Assembly: GCA_903885605.1 (NCBI GenBank)
Contig: CAISJD010000049.1
Coordinates: forward strand, 62,001-126,000
Source: an uncultured Chthonomonas sp.
Lineage (GTDB): Bacteria; Armatimonadota; Chthonomonadetes; Chthonomonadales; CAJBBX01
Direction: 5' to 3'
Length of the DNA stretch: 64,000 nucleotides
Shown here: piece after piece, positions 17,691 to 26,549 of the stretch
How positions within the stretch are numbered: the stretch's first letter is position 1
Layout: every line of letters begins with the position of its first letter
Position numbers and translations under genes: made by a program
Notes under the pieces: model-generated
The model's database searches: none
What the model was told of the DNA's origin: nothing
The model's input: the letters and a program-made list of their open reading frames with translations, nothing else

Positions 17691-19568
17691 CTAGTGGAAA
17701 ATGCCGTAGGCGGGCACGTTGCCGTAGACGCCGATGAGCGCCCAGACCGCACCGGTGACGTAGTCGCCCAGCACCAGCCCGAGGAAGAAGGGAAGCGAGC
17801 GGCGGTAGCTCTTCAGGCCGCCGTAGCGGAGCACCAGCAGCTTCACGAGCCATGCCACGAAGAACGGGCACCAGAGCCAGATGAGCCCCGGCCCGATGCA
17901 GTACCCCAGCGGGTGGAACGGGAAGCCGGCGTAGCGCGTCCGCAGCCACGATAGGGCTACCACCAGCGCCGACGAGGCACCGATGGCGCCCCACCGTCCC
18001 GGCTCCGACTTGAAGCCGGCCCCCAGCGCGTTGCCGAGGCCGTCCCACGTCTCGACGTTGGTCCAGTTCGCGAAGCCCTGGCACTTGGCCAGCGCGCCGT
18101 GCTGGTAGAAGACATGCAGGCAGGCCCACATCCCGCAGACCGAGGCCAGCGCGAACGCGGCCATCATGGGACCGGCCAGCCCCCGCAGGCTGAGGCCCTG
18201 GTCCTGCGCCAGCTTCATGGCCTCCAGCTGGCTCGGCATGGGGTGGCTCCGGTTCAGCCGCCAGTACCAGTGGCTCATGAAGCCGGTGGCCATGGTTCCC
18301 GCGCCGATGGAGCGCGAGTCGAAGAGCTTGAACATGCGCATGGGCTCGAGGTCCCAGACCGTGTGCTGCCCCCCCGCCTCTGCCCTGGCCCGCGTGATCG
18401 CCATGGATAGCAGGAGGTAGGTGGCGAGGACCACCACGACCCATACCGGGCTCATGCCGGCCGCGTACCAGAAGCCGCCGAAGACCGCCATGCCCGCCGC
18501 CATGCCCAGCACGGCTCCGCGGTAGCTCATCGCCTCGCCCACGTCCTGCGTCCGGTCATTGCGCCACGCCGCTTTCAGCACGCCGGCCAGGTATCCCCGC
18601 GACGAGTAGAGGATGAAGAAGCCGAATGCGTACCAGGCGCCCATGCCCTGCTCGCTGACGTAGGGGAAGTCCGGCACGTCAGCGTAGCCGTACTGGTAGC
18701 CAAGGACCGCCTGCGCCTTCATGAAGAGGTAGAAGAACCAGCAAGAGAAGGAGACATCCAGCGGCACGAGGTAGGCCAGGCCGATGGCGAAGGGGTACCA
18801 CGTCGTGAAGAGCGGCGCCGTCGTGTGCCAGGGCGGCGTGGGGAAGACGAGCGGGTTCGCCCGGGTCTGCAGCAGTGGCATGCTGGGGTACCACTCGTGC
18901 AGGCCGTTCAAGATATCCAGCGCCGCGGCCGCCGCAAAACCGGCCCAGAGCGGCCAGTGGCGCAGCGGCGACTCGTCAGTGACGCCGTCGGTCAGCACGA
19001 TAGGCAAGCGCACGATGGGAAACGCCAGGCGCGTCTGGTCAACCCATGCTTTGCGCAGGATCACGGCGAAGCAGAGCATCGTCCAGCCGATAGAGAAGAT
19101 GAAGACCGACCAGAAGGCCAACGGCGCGGCCCACATTCGCAGGATCGGCCAGGTGTAGAGGTTGGCGCTCCCCTTCAGCGCCCCGCTCAGCAGCTCCTTG
19201 TCCCAGACGTAGAGCCACCTCGGCAGGTGCGGGAAGATCGTCGCCTCCCAGTTGTTCGACGGAGAGGCCTGCCAGCGCGGCCAGGTCATGCTGGACATGA
19301 GGTTTATGATGAAGTCGTGCGTGGCCACCGTACACGACAGCACCAGCATGATGTAGATGGAGACCAGTTCGGGCTTGGTGAAGGCCCAGCGCGGTCGGAA
19401 TCGGAGCAGCACTGAGTTGAGGCCCGCCAGCACGAAGAGGTAGAAGATCGGCGTGACGAAGAGCGGGTTCAGCGTGAGGACGATGTACCACCGAAGCTCG
19501 GCCACGATGACCCAGTAGACGTTCAGCGGGACGAGCAGAAGGCCTATCCAGAGCGCACGCCGTGTCAT
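17691..19568 (-). CDS. Polytopic DUF6785/DUF6784-like membrane protein, paralogue of downstream gene
   Basis: 625 residues, with an ATG behind AGGAG at 5 bases. The first helix (ALWIGLLLVPLNVYWVIVAE) starts almost at once and the rest alternates helices with loops. Shared signatures with the following gene are TRLAFPIVRLP, SHPMPSQLEAMKLA, FPFHPLGYCIG and LPFFLGLVLGDYVTGAVW, so the two arose by duplication and have diverged strongly. The central part (PFAIGLAYLVPLDVSFSCW) aligns with VGLGVMLPMDLLLSCAVFFW. Tandem copies may form a heteromeric complex or have separate substrates; neither can be shown here. It is first in its leftward pair and divergent from the GyrI-like gene. Confidence 0.75.
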   Translation of the reverse strand: MTRRALWIGLLLVPLNVYWVIVAELRWYIVLTLNPLFVTPIFYLFVLAGLNSVLLRFRPRWAFTKPELVSIYIMLVLSCTVATHDFIINLMSSMTWPRWQASPSNNWEATIFPHLPRWLYVWDKELLSGALKGSANLYTWPILRMWAAPLAFWSVFIFSIGWTMLCFAVILRKAWVDQTRLAFPIVRLPIVLTDGVTDESPLRHWPLWAGFAAAAALDILNGLHEWYPSMPLLQTRANPLVFPTPPWHTTAPLFTTWYPFAIGLAYLVPLDVSFSCWFFYLFMKAQAVLGYQYGYADVPDFPYVSEQGMGAWYAFGFFILYSSRGYLAGVLKAAWRNDRTQDVGEAMSYRGAVLGMAAGMAVFGGFWYAAGMSPVWVVVVLATYLLLSMAITRARAEAGGQHTVWDLEPMRMFKLFDSRSIGAGTMATGFMSHWYWRLNRSHPMPSQLEAMKLAQDQGLSLRGLAGPMMAAFALASVCGMWACLHVFYQHGALAKCQGFANWTNVETWDGLGNALGAGFKSEPGRWGAIGASSALVVALSWLRTRYAGFPFHPLGYCIGPGLIWLWCPFFVAWLVKLLVLRYGGLKSYRRSLPFFLGLVLGDYVTGAVWALIGVYGNVPAYGIFH

Positions 19569-19794
19569 GGGTCTCCTGTTGCGCCGCGGAGACGATGGCG
19601 GCGCCTATGGGATGTTCGACACGGGCGCCGCCGGTTCCTGCGTACGTGTGAGTTGCCGAGGGAACGCACGTCTACTGTTCGTCGGACGGCCGCAGAGCGT
19701 AGAATGTAACATGGTACCGGCGGCTCGTGCGGGCGCCCTGCGCCGAAATGGAGCAGGTGCGGCCAGGCCTCTGCCGGCATCGGGAGGAACCAGC

Positions 19795-20247
19795 ATGAAT
19801 CCGGCCATCGTTCGGGTACGGGCGAAGACCATTCTCGGCATCGCGCTGGAGAATGCCTGGGAGCAGCCGGGGCTGATCCTCCATGCCTGGGTCTCGCTGG
19901 CGGCGCGCCGGTGCGATGTTGCAGGCTGCCTCGACCACAAGCTCCTCTACGGCGTCTGGCACAAAGACCCAGCCACCCGTACCGCCCGGTACGTGGTCGG
20001 CCTGGAGGTCAACGAAGGCTCCATCCCCCCTGAGGGCATGCACCTGATCACCATCCCGCCCGGGCGCTACGCACGCCTCGCCCACTCCGGCGACATGGGC
20101 CGCATCGCCGAGACCTACCAGGGCCTCCGGTGCATGATGCCCGAAACCGAGACCCCCGACATGTGGAGACCCACGTTCGAGGTCTACGACACCACCCAGC
20201 CGATCGGCCCGAACATCCGCGTACTGGTGCACGAGCCCGTCCCCTAG
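19795..20247 (+). CDS. GyrI/AraC effector-binding-domain-like protein
   Basis: 150 residues with an ATG behind GGGAGGA. The pattern YGVWHKDPATRTARYVVGLEV, PEGMHLITIPPGRYARLAHSG and FEVYDTTQPI is that of the GyrI-like small-molecule-binding domain, also found at the C-terminus of AraC/MerR regulators (integron cassette protein/Rob-type). There is no DNA-binding part, so it is a stand-alone binding protein. Such proteins sequester or hydrolyse small hydrophobic compounds or inhibit gyrase; which applies here is unknown. A very large exported protein gene starts 26 bases downstream, suggesting co-transcription. Confidence 0.72.
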   Translation: MNPAIVRVRAKTILGIALENAWEQPGLILHAWVSLAARRCDVAGCLDHKLLYGVWHKDPATRTARYVVGLEVNEGSIPPEGMHLITIPPGRYARLAHSGDMGRIAETYQGLRCMMPETETPDMWRPTFEVYDTTQPIGPNIRVLVHEPVP

Positions 20248-20273
20248 CCCGCCGGACCGGGGAGGATTCCGCC

Positions 20274-23200
20274 ATGCCCCTGCCACGACTCAGATGGGTT
20301 GCCTTCGGCGCGGCTCTGGCGGCATCGGCGCCGCGGGCCGCGTGCGCTGAACCCGGCGCCCGGCGGCTCTACGACCTGCTGGCCCTCTATCCCAAGGCGC
20401 GCACCAGCAGCGCCTCTTTCCCCACGGTGCGCCGGCCGTCACCCGCCGACGGCGTCCTACGCGACGGCCTCTTCCTCCATCCCGCCGCCATCGGCCGACC
20501 CGCGCGCGCCGAGTACACGCTGCCGCTCCCGCCGGCGGCCGGCGAGGGCCGCCTGCTGCTCCTCTTCGACACCACGCTCTGCGACGGCGTGAAGATGACC
20601 GACCCCGACCTGAAGCCCGACGGCGTGCAGTTCGGCATCGAGGTGGAGGGTGACGCCATCTTCCGCCGCGACTGCGCGACGCCGAAGTGGCAGCCCGCCT
20701 GCGTGGACCTGACGGGATGGGCCGGCAAGACCGTCCGCGTGGCCCTCACGGTCGATGCCAAGGCGAACCTCTCCTACGATTGGGCGCTCTTCGGCCTGCC
20801 GCGTGTCGTGGCTGTGGAGGGCCCGCCAAGGCCCATGCACCTGACGCCCACGCTTGCCGCCGTGCGCACCGGCGCGGCCGCCGGGGTGGTGGCCGTCGCC
20901 TATGTCGCGGGCACGGGCGTCCGGGCCAGGCTCTCGCCCATCGGCGGCTCGGCGGCGCCCGTCCTTCTGAACGAGGCGCCCGGCACCTCGGCCGCGGGCT
21001 CGCCCTGGCTGGCCGCCGAGTACTCGTTTCCCGGCGCCACGGGCGCGCGGCTGGAGATCACGCCCAGCCAGGCGGCCTCCTCCGGCATGGTCTGGATCGG
21101 CGGCTACGCGCCGGAGTTGGTCATCCAGCGCGTCTGCCCGGCCTCGGCGGTCCCGGTGGCCGGTGCGCCGGGCTACGTGCGGGCGGTCATCCGCAACAGG
21201 GGCCTCGGCGCCCTTCCCGGCGGCGCGGCCGCCCTCACCGGCGCGGTAGCGGGCGCGAAGCCGGCCACGCTCCCCGTGCCTGCCCTCTCGCCGGGCGAAA
21301 CCTGGGTCGCACAATGGCCCTGGCGACCCAGGGCGGCGGGCATGGCGGGCCTGCGCGCCGAGCTTCGCGTCGCCGGAGCCGCTCCGACGGCGCGCACCGC
21401 CTCGGCCGAGGTCTTCTCCGCCGCCGGGCCCGCCATGGCGGCCACCATCGACAACGGCAAGTTGCGCCTCCAGTTCGTCCGCGCCGGCAAGGGCTTCGCC
21501 TACGCCGTTGTCAGCGGCCGTCGACAGGGCGCCTGGGTGCGAACGGCCGTCTGGCGTCCGCTGCTTCGGCTGTCGGCCGGCAACGGCGCGCCCATCGACG
21601 TGCGCCCCGCCAGCATCACGGTGAAGGGCGCGCGCACGGGCGCCCTGCTCACGGGCCGACTGCGCGATGCCTCCGGCGCCCAGTGGGACGTGCGGCTCGA
21701 CGTGCGTCTGGACGCCTCGCGACCGCTGGCCCGGGTCACGGCGTCCGTTGCCGCCGACCGGCCCGCAAGGCTGCGGCAGCTCCTCTGCCCCAACCTCTAC
21801 GTGGGCGACGGCGCCTCGGGCGAGGCCAAGACCTGGGGCATCCTGCCCGGCGTGGAGTACCTCGTCGGCGGCGAGCCGAGCTCCAACCCCCGCGACCTGG
21901 CGCCGCCGCTGAACCTTCGCAACGCGCCCTCGCCGCTGAAGGTCAGCTCGCCCTTCATGGCCGTCTCCACCGGCCCCGAAGGCCGCGCCGCGCCTCCCGC
22001 CGCCGAGGGGATGTGGACGCCCGACGCCCTCCGCGACGCCGCGGCCATGCCGCCGCAACCCAACGGCCCCAACCAGATGACCACCGCGCTCTGGTGGGAG
22101 CCGCTGCAGGTATGGGACGGCGAGGAGCGGCCCCTGGGCGCGCGCTTCGCAAGCCCCAACGCCGACGAGGGCATGGCGAACCATCGCCTGGGCCTGACGA
22201 TCCCCGCCGGCGCCGACTACACCAGGGAGAACGCCGACGCCGCCTTCCGGCCCCTCGCGCTCCCCGCCAGGCAGCCGCTGACGCTCCGAGCCACGATCTG
22301 CGCCACGCCCGGCCCCGCCATGGCAGCCATGGCCCTCTGGACCCGTAGCCGGGGCGGCCTCCCCACCGCAGCCAAGCCGCCGCGCACGCTGGAGCAAGAG
22401 TGGCGCCTCAACCGCGAAGGCCTCCTCCGCACCGCCTGGGACGCCGCCACCGGCAAGTGGCGCGCCTGCATCGACTGGGAGCCACGCCACGCCCCCGGCC
22501 TCGCGTCGCTCCTCTGGCTCAACGCACGGGCGTCGGCGGATCGCGCCCGGACCGTGGAGGCCGACCGCCGCGTGGCCGAGGTCCGGTCGGCCATCCTCCG
22601 CGATGAGGGCGCGGCGGGCCTCCTCTCCGGCGCGAATTGCCACATCGCGCGGTGGGAGTTCCCCTTCCTCACCGGCTACCTGCCCGAGGCGATGGCCACG
22701 CTGGACCTCCAGGTGAAGGCCGCCGCGGACGCCGTTCCGGCCGATGGCCTCTGGCGCTTCGACGGCGGCACAGGCCCCACCGCCTCCCTGGGCCGCAAGG
22801 GCGACTCCGTCCTCGGCACCAGCGCGGTCCACGCCTACAACATCCTGCGCTACGCCCGCATCACCGGCAACGCCGCCGCCACGTCGGCGGGCGAGCGGTC
22901 GCTGGCGGCCATGGAGCGCTTCCGCGTGCCGCGCGGCGCGGGCACCTGGGAGTGCCCCATGTACGAGCCGGACCTGCTCGCGGCGGCCTACGCGGTGGGC
23001 GCCTACACCGAAGGCTACCGGGCCACCGGCAACCCCCGCTGGCTCTCCGACGCCCTCTACTGGGCCGAGAGCGGGCTCCCCTTCGTCTACCTCTGGGCCG
23101 CGCCGGGCAAGCCCGCATCGCTGGGCGCCACCACGTCCAACATCGGCAGCACGTTCTACATCCATTCGTGGATCGGCATGCCCGTGCAGTGGGTCGGGCT

Positions 23201-23795
23201 CGTCTACGCCTACAACCTCCGGGCCCTGGCCGACGCCCAGGAGCAGGCTCTGCCGGCCCCCTCTGCGCCCGCCACGCCGCTCCAGCCGGCCACCGGGTTC
23301 GGCCCGGCCGAGTGGAGGCAGCTCGCGCAGCTGATCACGGTGAGCGGCCAGTGGCAGGAGTTCGCCGACGGGCCGCGCGCGGGAACCTACCCCGACAGCA
23401 TCGGCGAGCTATCGACGCCGAACGCGCCCTTCCTCAACTGCGAGGACATCCTGGCCAACACGCTACGCCAGGCGGGCCACACGCTCGACGTGAAGACGGC
23501 CACGCTGCGCAACGCCGGACGGACGATCCTGCTCAGCTCCGGCGCCGACATCGTCGACCTCCGGGCCGACGGCCGCCTGCTCCGAGTCAAGCTCCGCTTC
23601 TACATCGGCCAGGTCAGCCATGGCTTCATCACCGGCTTCCGTCCCGCGGTCGTGACCGCCGACGGCATGCCGCTCGCCTCGCTCTCCAGGCCGCCGCGCA
23701 CCGAGCCCGGATTCTGGCACGACCCCGCCACAGGCCGCACCTACCTCTCGGCGCCCCACACCTCCCGCAACGTGGAGTTGGTGCTGGCGCCGTAG
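20274..23795 (+). CDS. Large exported multidomain protein with six-hairpin glycosidase-like C-terminus
   Basis: 1173 residues, with an ATG behind GGGGAGGA. A signal peptide ends near AACA. Residues ~28-180 form a beta-sandwich resembling an NPCBM-type sugar-binding domain (GVQFGIEVEGDAIFRRD, DLTGWAGKTVRVALTVDA). About 280-385 is CARDB/immunoglobulin-like (YVRAVIRNRGLGALPGG, PALSPGETWVAQWPW), and ~390-660 is mutarotase-like beta. From ~690 the sequence is helical, with HAYNILRYARITGN, YAVGAYTEGYRATGNPRWL and YWAESGLPFVYLW, typical of an (alpha/alpha)6 toroid as in lyases and GH88/GH105-like enzymes. No catalytic residues can be assigned. It is probably a periplasmic or surface carbohydrate-active protein. 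Confidence 0.68.
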   Translation: MPLPRLRWVAFGAALAASAPRAACAEPGARRLYDLLALYPKARTSSASFPTVRRPSPADGVLRDGLFLHPAAIGRPARAEYTLPLPPAAGEGRLLLLFDTTLCDGVKMTDPDLKPDGVQFGIEVEGDAIFRRDCATPKWQPACVDLTGWAGKTVRVALTVDAKANLSYDWALFGLPRVVAVEGPPRPMHLTPTLAAVRTGAAAGVVAVAYVAGTGVRARLSPIGGSAAPVLLNEAPGTSAAGSPWLAAEYSFPGATGARLEITPSQAASSGMVWIGGYAPELVIQRVCPASAVPVAGAPGYVRAVIRNRGLGALPGGAAALTGAVAGAKPATLPVPALSPGETWVAQWPWRPRAAGMAGLRAELRVAGAAPTARTASAEVFSAAGPAMAATIDNGKLRLQFVRAGKGFAYAVVSGRRQGAWVRTAVWRPLLRLSAGNGAPIDVRPASITVKGARTGALLTGRLRDASGAQWDVRLDVRLDASRPLARVTASVAADRPARLRQLLCPNLYVGDGASGEAKTWGILPGVEYLVGGEPSSNPRDLAPPLNLRNAPSPLKVSSPFMAVSTGPEGRAAPPAAEGMWTPDALRDAAAMPPQPNGPNQMTTALWWEPLQVWDGEERPLGARFASPNADEGMANHRLGLTIPAGADYTRENADAAFRPLALPARQPLTLRATICATPGPAMAAMALWTRSRGGLPTAAKPPRTLEQEWRLNREGLLRTAWDAATGKWRACIDWEPRHAPGLASLLWLNARASADRARTVEADRRVAEVRSAILRDEGAAGLLSGANCHIARWEFPFLTGYLPEAMATLDLQVKAAADAVPADGLWRFDGGTGPTASLGRKGDSVLGTSAVHAYNILRYARITGNAAATSAGERSLAAMERFRVPRGAGTWECPMYEPDLLAAAYAVGAYTEGYRATGNPRWLSDALYWAESGLPFVYLWAAPGKPASLGATTSNIGSTFYIHSWIGMPVQWVGLVYAYNLRALADAQEQALPAPSAPATPLQPATGFGPAEWRQLAQLITVSGQWQEFADGPRAGTYPDSIGELSTPNAPFLNCEDILANTLRQAGHTLDVKTATLRNAGRTILLSSGADIVDLRADGRLLRVKLRFYIGQVSHGFITGFRPAVVTADGMPLASLSRPPRTEPGFWHDPATGRTYLSAPHTSRNVELVLAP

Positions 23796-23910
23796 CCGGC
23801 GGGTTGCCGAGGAAGTGCGCGCAGATTCCTCTTTCCATGCGCGTCGACGATGCGTAAAGCTCTCTGAAGGCCGGCGAAACCGGCCTATCCCAATCTACAG
23901 GGAGGGTCAG

Positions 23911-24828
23911 ATGGATTATGCAGGCGCACGGCGCGCGCGCGCCCTGCTGGCCGCCTTTGCGGCCACCTGCGTCGTGCTTGGTTGCTCGGTCATGGCACAT
24001 GCCCAGATCGGTGCGGCCGGCCCGGGAGGGCTGGGCGGACCGGCGGGGCCGGGAGGCGGACCGCCAAGCATCGGCGTGGCTGAAGGGATTGTGTCGAACC
24101 TGCAGGCAGGCGCGAACGGCTCGACGTTCACGCTGATCACGCCGAGCACGCAGACCCTGTCGGTGGCTGTGACGAGCTCCACGCGCATCTACCAGCGCAG
24201 TGATCGCTCGGCTACGGCCCTGGCCGATGGGCAGCTCGTGCGCGTCGAGGGTCTTCTCAACCGAAGTACCAAGACGCTCACAGCCAAGGTCATCGTCGTC
24301 AATGATCTGCCGCGACGGTGTGAGCGGCCGGGAGTGGTGTCAGCCCTGGCAGCCGATGGCGGTTCGTTTACATTGCTCCCGCCTCCGGAAGCGCAGGGCG
24401 GACCGAACGGCCCGCCGCCGTCGCTGCCGGTGGTTGTGACGGCCGACACCAGGATCACCCGCGTCAGCGACGGCGCGCCGATCGCCCTGGCCGACGGCCA
24501 GCGCGTCGTGGTGATCGGCACCCAGGTGGCAGGATCGCCGACGATCACCGCCCTGGGTATCCGTATCGATGACGTGGTTCGCACCCAGGGCTCCGTCGCC
24601 TCGGTGACGGCCGCCTCGGCCACGTTCGTCCTCACCTCGGCCGGCCCGGGCTTCGTTCCGGACGGCACGAGCGTGCTGGTGGCCACCACCGACAAGACGG
24701 TCATCCTGCGGCCGCGCGGCGACAGGGGCAGCTTCTCCGACATCAAGGTCGGGGCGAAGCTCGCAGTCGTCGGCGCCTATGACGCGATCACCCAGGTGGT
24801 CACCGCCCTGGAGATCCGCCTCCGGTAA
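23911..24828 (+). CDS. Exported protein with three DUF5666-like repeats
   Basis: 305 residues, with an ATG behind GGGAGGG. An N-terminal signal peptide (ALLAAFAATCVVLGCSVMAHA) is followed by a Gly/Pro-rich spacer (GAAGPGGLGGPAGPGGGPP). Three repeats of ~75-80 residues follow, each with a strand-rich pattern: EGIVSNL...FTLITP...VTSSTRIYQRSD...LADGQLVRVEG; then GVVSALAADGGSFTLL...LADGQRVVVIG; then GSVASVTAASATFVLT...VGAKLAVVG. This is the DUF5666 layout, an OB-like fold of unknown function common in secreted proteins. The last repeat lacks the LADGQ box and has VGAK instead. Confidence 0.8.
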   Translation: MDYAGARRARALLAAFAATCVVLGCSVMAHAQIGAAGPGGLGGPAGPGGGPPSIGVAEGIVSNLQAGANGSTFTLITPSTQTLSVAVTSSTRIYQRSDRSATALADGQLVRVEGLLNRSTKTLTAKVIVVNDLPRRCERPGVVSALAADGGSFTLLPPPEAQGGPNGPPPSLPVVVTADTRITRVSDGAPIALADGQRVVVIGTQVAGSPTITALGIRIDDVVRTQGSVASVTAASATFVLTSAGPGFVPDGTSVLVATTDKTVILRPRGDRGSFSDIKVGAKLAVVGAYDAITQVVTALEIRLR

Positions 24829-24881
24829 GGCCTGCGTCCCGGCGCCGGGGAACGCTCCATCCCTCCGGCGCCGGAGGCCTT
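24827..24881. terminator. GC-rich inverted repeat between convergent genes
   Basis: AAGGCCT (24827-24833) pairs with AGGCCTT (24875-24881), and two copies of the palindrome CCGGCGCCGG lie inside. The structure spans both stop codons of the convergent DUF5666 and GH32 genes. There is no T-run, so it would act as a bidirectional or Rho-assisted stop rather than a canonical intrinsic terminator. Confidence 0.35.
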
Positions 24882-26386
24882 CAGGTCGAAGCCATGGGCC
24901 AGACCTGAAGCCGGCGCAGACGCACGGACGCCCCGTCGGCGGCGAGGAGCAGGCGGTCGTCGCCCACAGCCGGGTGCGCCCGCAGGGTCATGGCCTCGCG
25001 GCCGTCGATGGTCAACTCGATGACGGACCGATCCAGCAGCAGGCGCAGCGTCCGGCGCGGCCCGCCGGGTCCGGCCGAAGCGCTCCTGTCGCCGAACCGC
25101 AGGGCGCCGGTGGAGGGCTCGAAGCGCAGCGGATGGCATCGTCCGCCGTCTGCCGAGGCGAAGAGCCGCATCTCGAGTGCGCCGCCCCCAGCCTCGACCT
25201 CCAGCGACGCGTCAAGCTGCACGCCTCGCGCCGCCTCGAGCGGCTTGCCGGGCTCCAGCGTCCGACCGCGCCAGTCGGTCACCCTGGGGCCGCGCAGCGT
25301 CTCGATCTCCCGCACTGGCCGCACGCGCAGGAGGCCGTCCGGGCCAAGCGATATCTCGCGGGGAACGGTGAGGAGGCCGTCCCACGGCACGCCGGGAGAG
25401 CCGCCGCCCATGATCCATCCGAAGACCACCCGACGCCCCCGAGCGTCGCGCAGGCTGTTGGGCGCATAGTAGACGCCCGGCCCGCCCAGGTCCATGGGCC
25501 GCCACTCGCCGGGTGTGAAGCGGCGTCCGTCGTAGTCGCCCACCGCCACCTGCACGGGACCGCGCAGGGTCGGCTCGGAGTGGAGCAGGGGCGAGACCAC
25601 CAGCGCCCACTTGTCGCCCAGCGGGAAGAAGTTGGGGCACTCCCACTGGAAGCAGTCCGGCCCCATCCCGCGGCACAGCACGCCCAGGTAGTCCCACTGC
25701 AGCAGGTCGGGCGAACCGTAGAGCAGCACGGCGCCGCCCACGCCCCGGATGCCGGATCCCACCAGCATGCGCCACTGCCGCCCCTCGCGCCAGACGAAGG
25801 GATCGCGGAAGCCGTCCTCCAACCCGGCGATCGGCGGCGGCCCAGCCACCACCGGGTTCCGCGCATAACGGCGCCACGTCCGCATGCCGTCGAAGCTGCG
25901 AGCCAGCGACTGCGCCTGGGGCGGCACGCTGGTGTAGACGATGGTGGGGTGACCGTCGGCCACCACGCAGGCGCCCGAGGCCACTGCGGCGGCATCGTAG
26001 CCGCCGGGCCTCGGCATGAGCGCGATGGGCCAGTGCCGCCACCGGACGAGGTCCGTGCTGGAGGCGTGACCCCACCCCGGTGCTCCGCTGAACGGCTCGG
26101 CGCCCCAGGTCGGCAAGTGCTGGTAGAAGATGTGGTAGACGCCGTCGACCAGCACGGGGCCGTTGGGATCGTTCATGAACCGCGAAGGCGGCGCGAAGTG
26201 GAACGCGGGCCGCAGCGGGTCCGCGGCAACCCGGGCGGCGGCGGCATCGACCAGCGCCTGCGCCCGCGCGACCAACCCCTCATGCTCCGGATCAGCCGGC
26301 CAGAGCGTCTCATCGCCGTCCACGCCGCCCGCCAGCGACATCCCCGCCACCCCGGCCAGCAACTCGCGTCGACCCATCGCCACCAT
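24881..26386 (-). CDS. GH32 beta-fructosidase (levanase/invertase/sucrose-6-P hydrolase family)
   Basis: 501 residues with all three GH32 active-site motifs: nucleophile D73 in MNDPNG, transition-state stabiliser D195 in FRDP, and acid/base E249 in WECPNFF. The five-bladed propeller runs from FHFAPPSRFMNDP to about residue 350. A C-terminal beta-sandwich (VQLDASLEVEAGG, DRSVIELTIDGREAM) follows. It hydrolyses beta-fructosyl bonds in sucrose, inulin, levan or similar. A twin-arginine-like start (MGRRELLAGVAGM) suggests export. The first ATG has AGGAGG four bases upstream and is preferred over the ATG three codons later. It stands alone between opposite-strand genes; no fructose PTS or fructokinase is nearby. 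Confidence 0.92.
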   Translation of the reverse strand: MVAMGRRELLAGVAGMSLAGGVDGDETLWPADPEHEGLVARAQALVDAAAARVAADPLRPAFHFAPPSRFMNDPNGPVLVDGVYHIFYQHLPTWGAEPFSGAPGWGHASSTDLVRWRHWPIALMPRPGGYDAAAVASGACVVADGHPTIVYTSVPPQAQSLARSFDGMRTWRRYARNPVVAGPPPIAGLEDGFRDPFVWREGRQWRMLVGSGIRGVGGAVLLYGSPDLLQWDYLGVLCRGMGPDCFQWECPNFFPLGDKWALVVSPLLHSEPTLRGPVQVAVGDYDGRRFTPGEWRPMDLGGPGVYYAPNSLRDARGRRVVFGWIMGGGSPGVPWDGLLTVPREISLGPDGLLRVRPVREIETLRGPRVTDWRGRTLEPGKPLEAARGVQLDASLEVEAGGGALEMRLFASADGGRCHPLRFEPSTGALRFGDRSASAGPGGPRRTLRLLLDRSVIELTIDGREAMTLRAHPAVGDDRLLLAADGASVRLRRLQVWPMAST

Positions 26387-26549
26387 GCCTCCTCCTTCTC
26401 ACCGCCATTGCCCTGCGCGTCCGAGTGAAGTCGAAAGGGGAAAGTCCAAAGTCGAAAGCCGAAACGCGCCGCTCTGATCGCCTCCACTCGCCATTCGCCA
26501 CTCACAGGTATCCTGTGTCCCTGCGCCGGCGGCGCTGGGAGGTGATCGT

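Noticed and set aside
20457-23165. A 902-codon open frame on the minus strand
   Set aside because: It lies entirely antisense to the giant exported protein gene, which has a signal peptide, a ribosome site and domain features. The antisense translation is arginine/glycine-rich without motifs, a usual effect of high GC.
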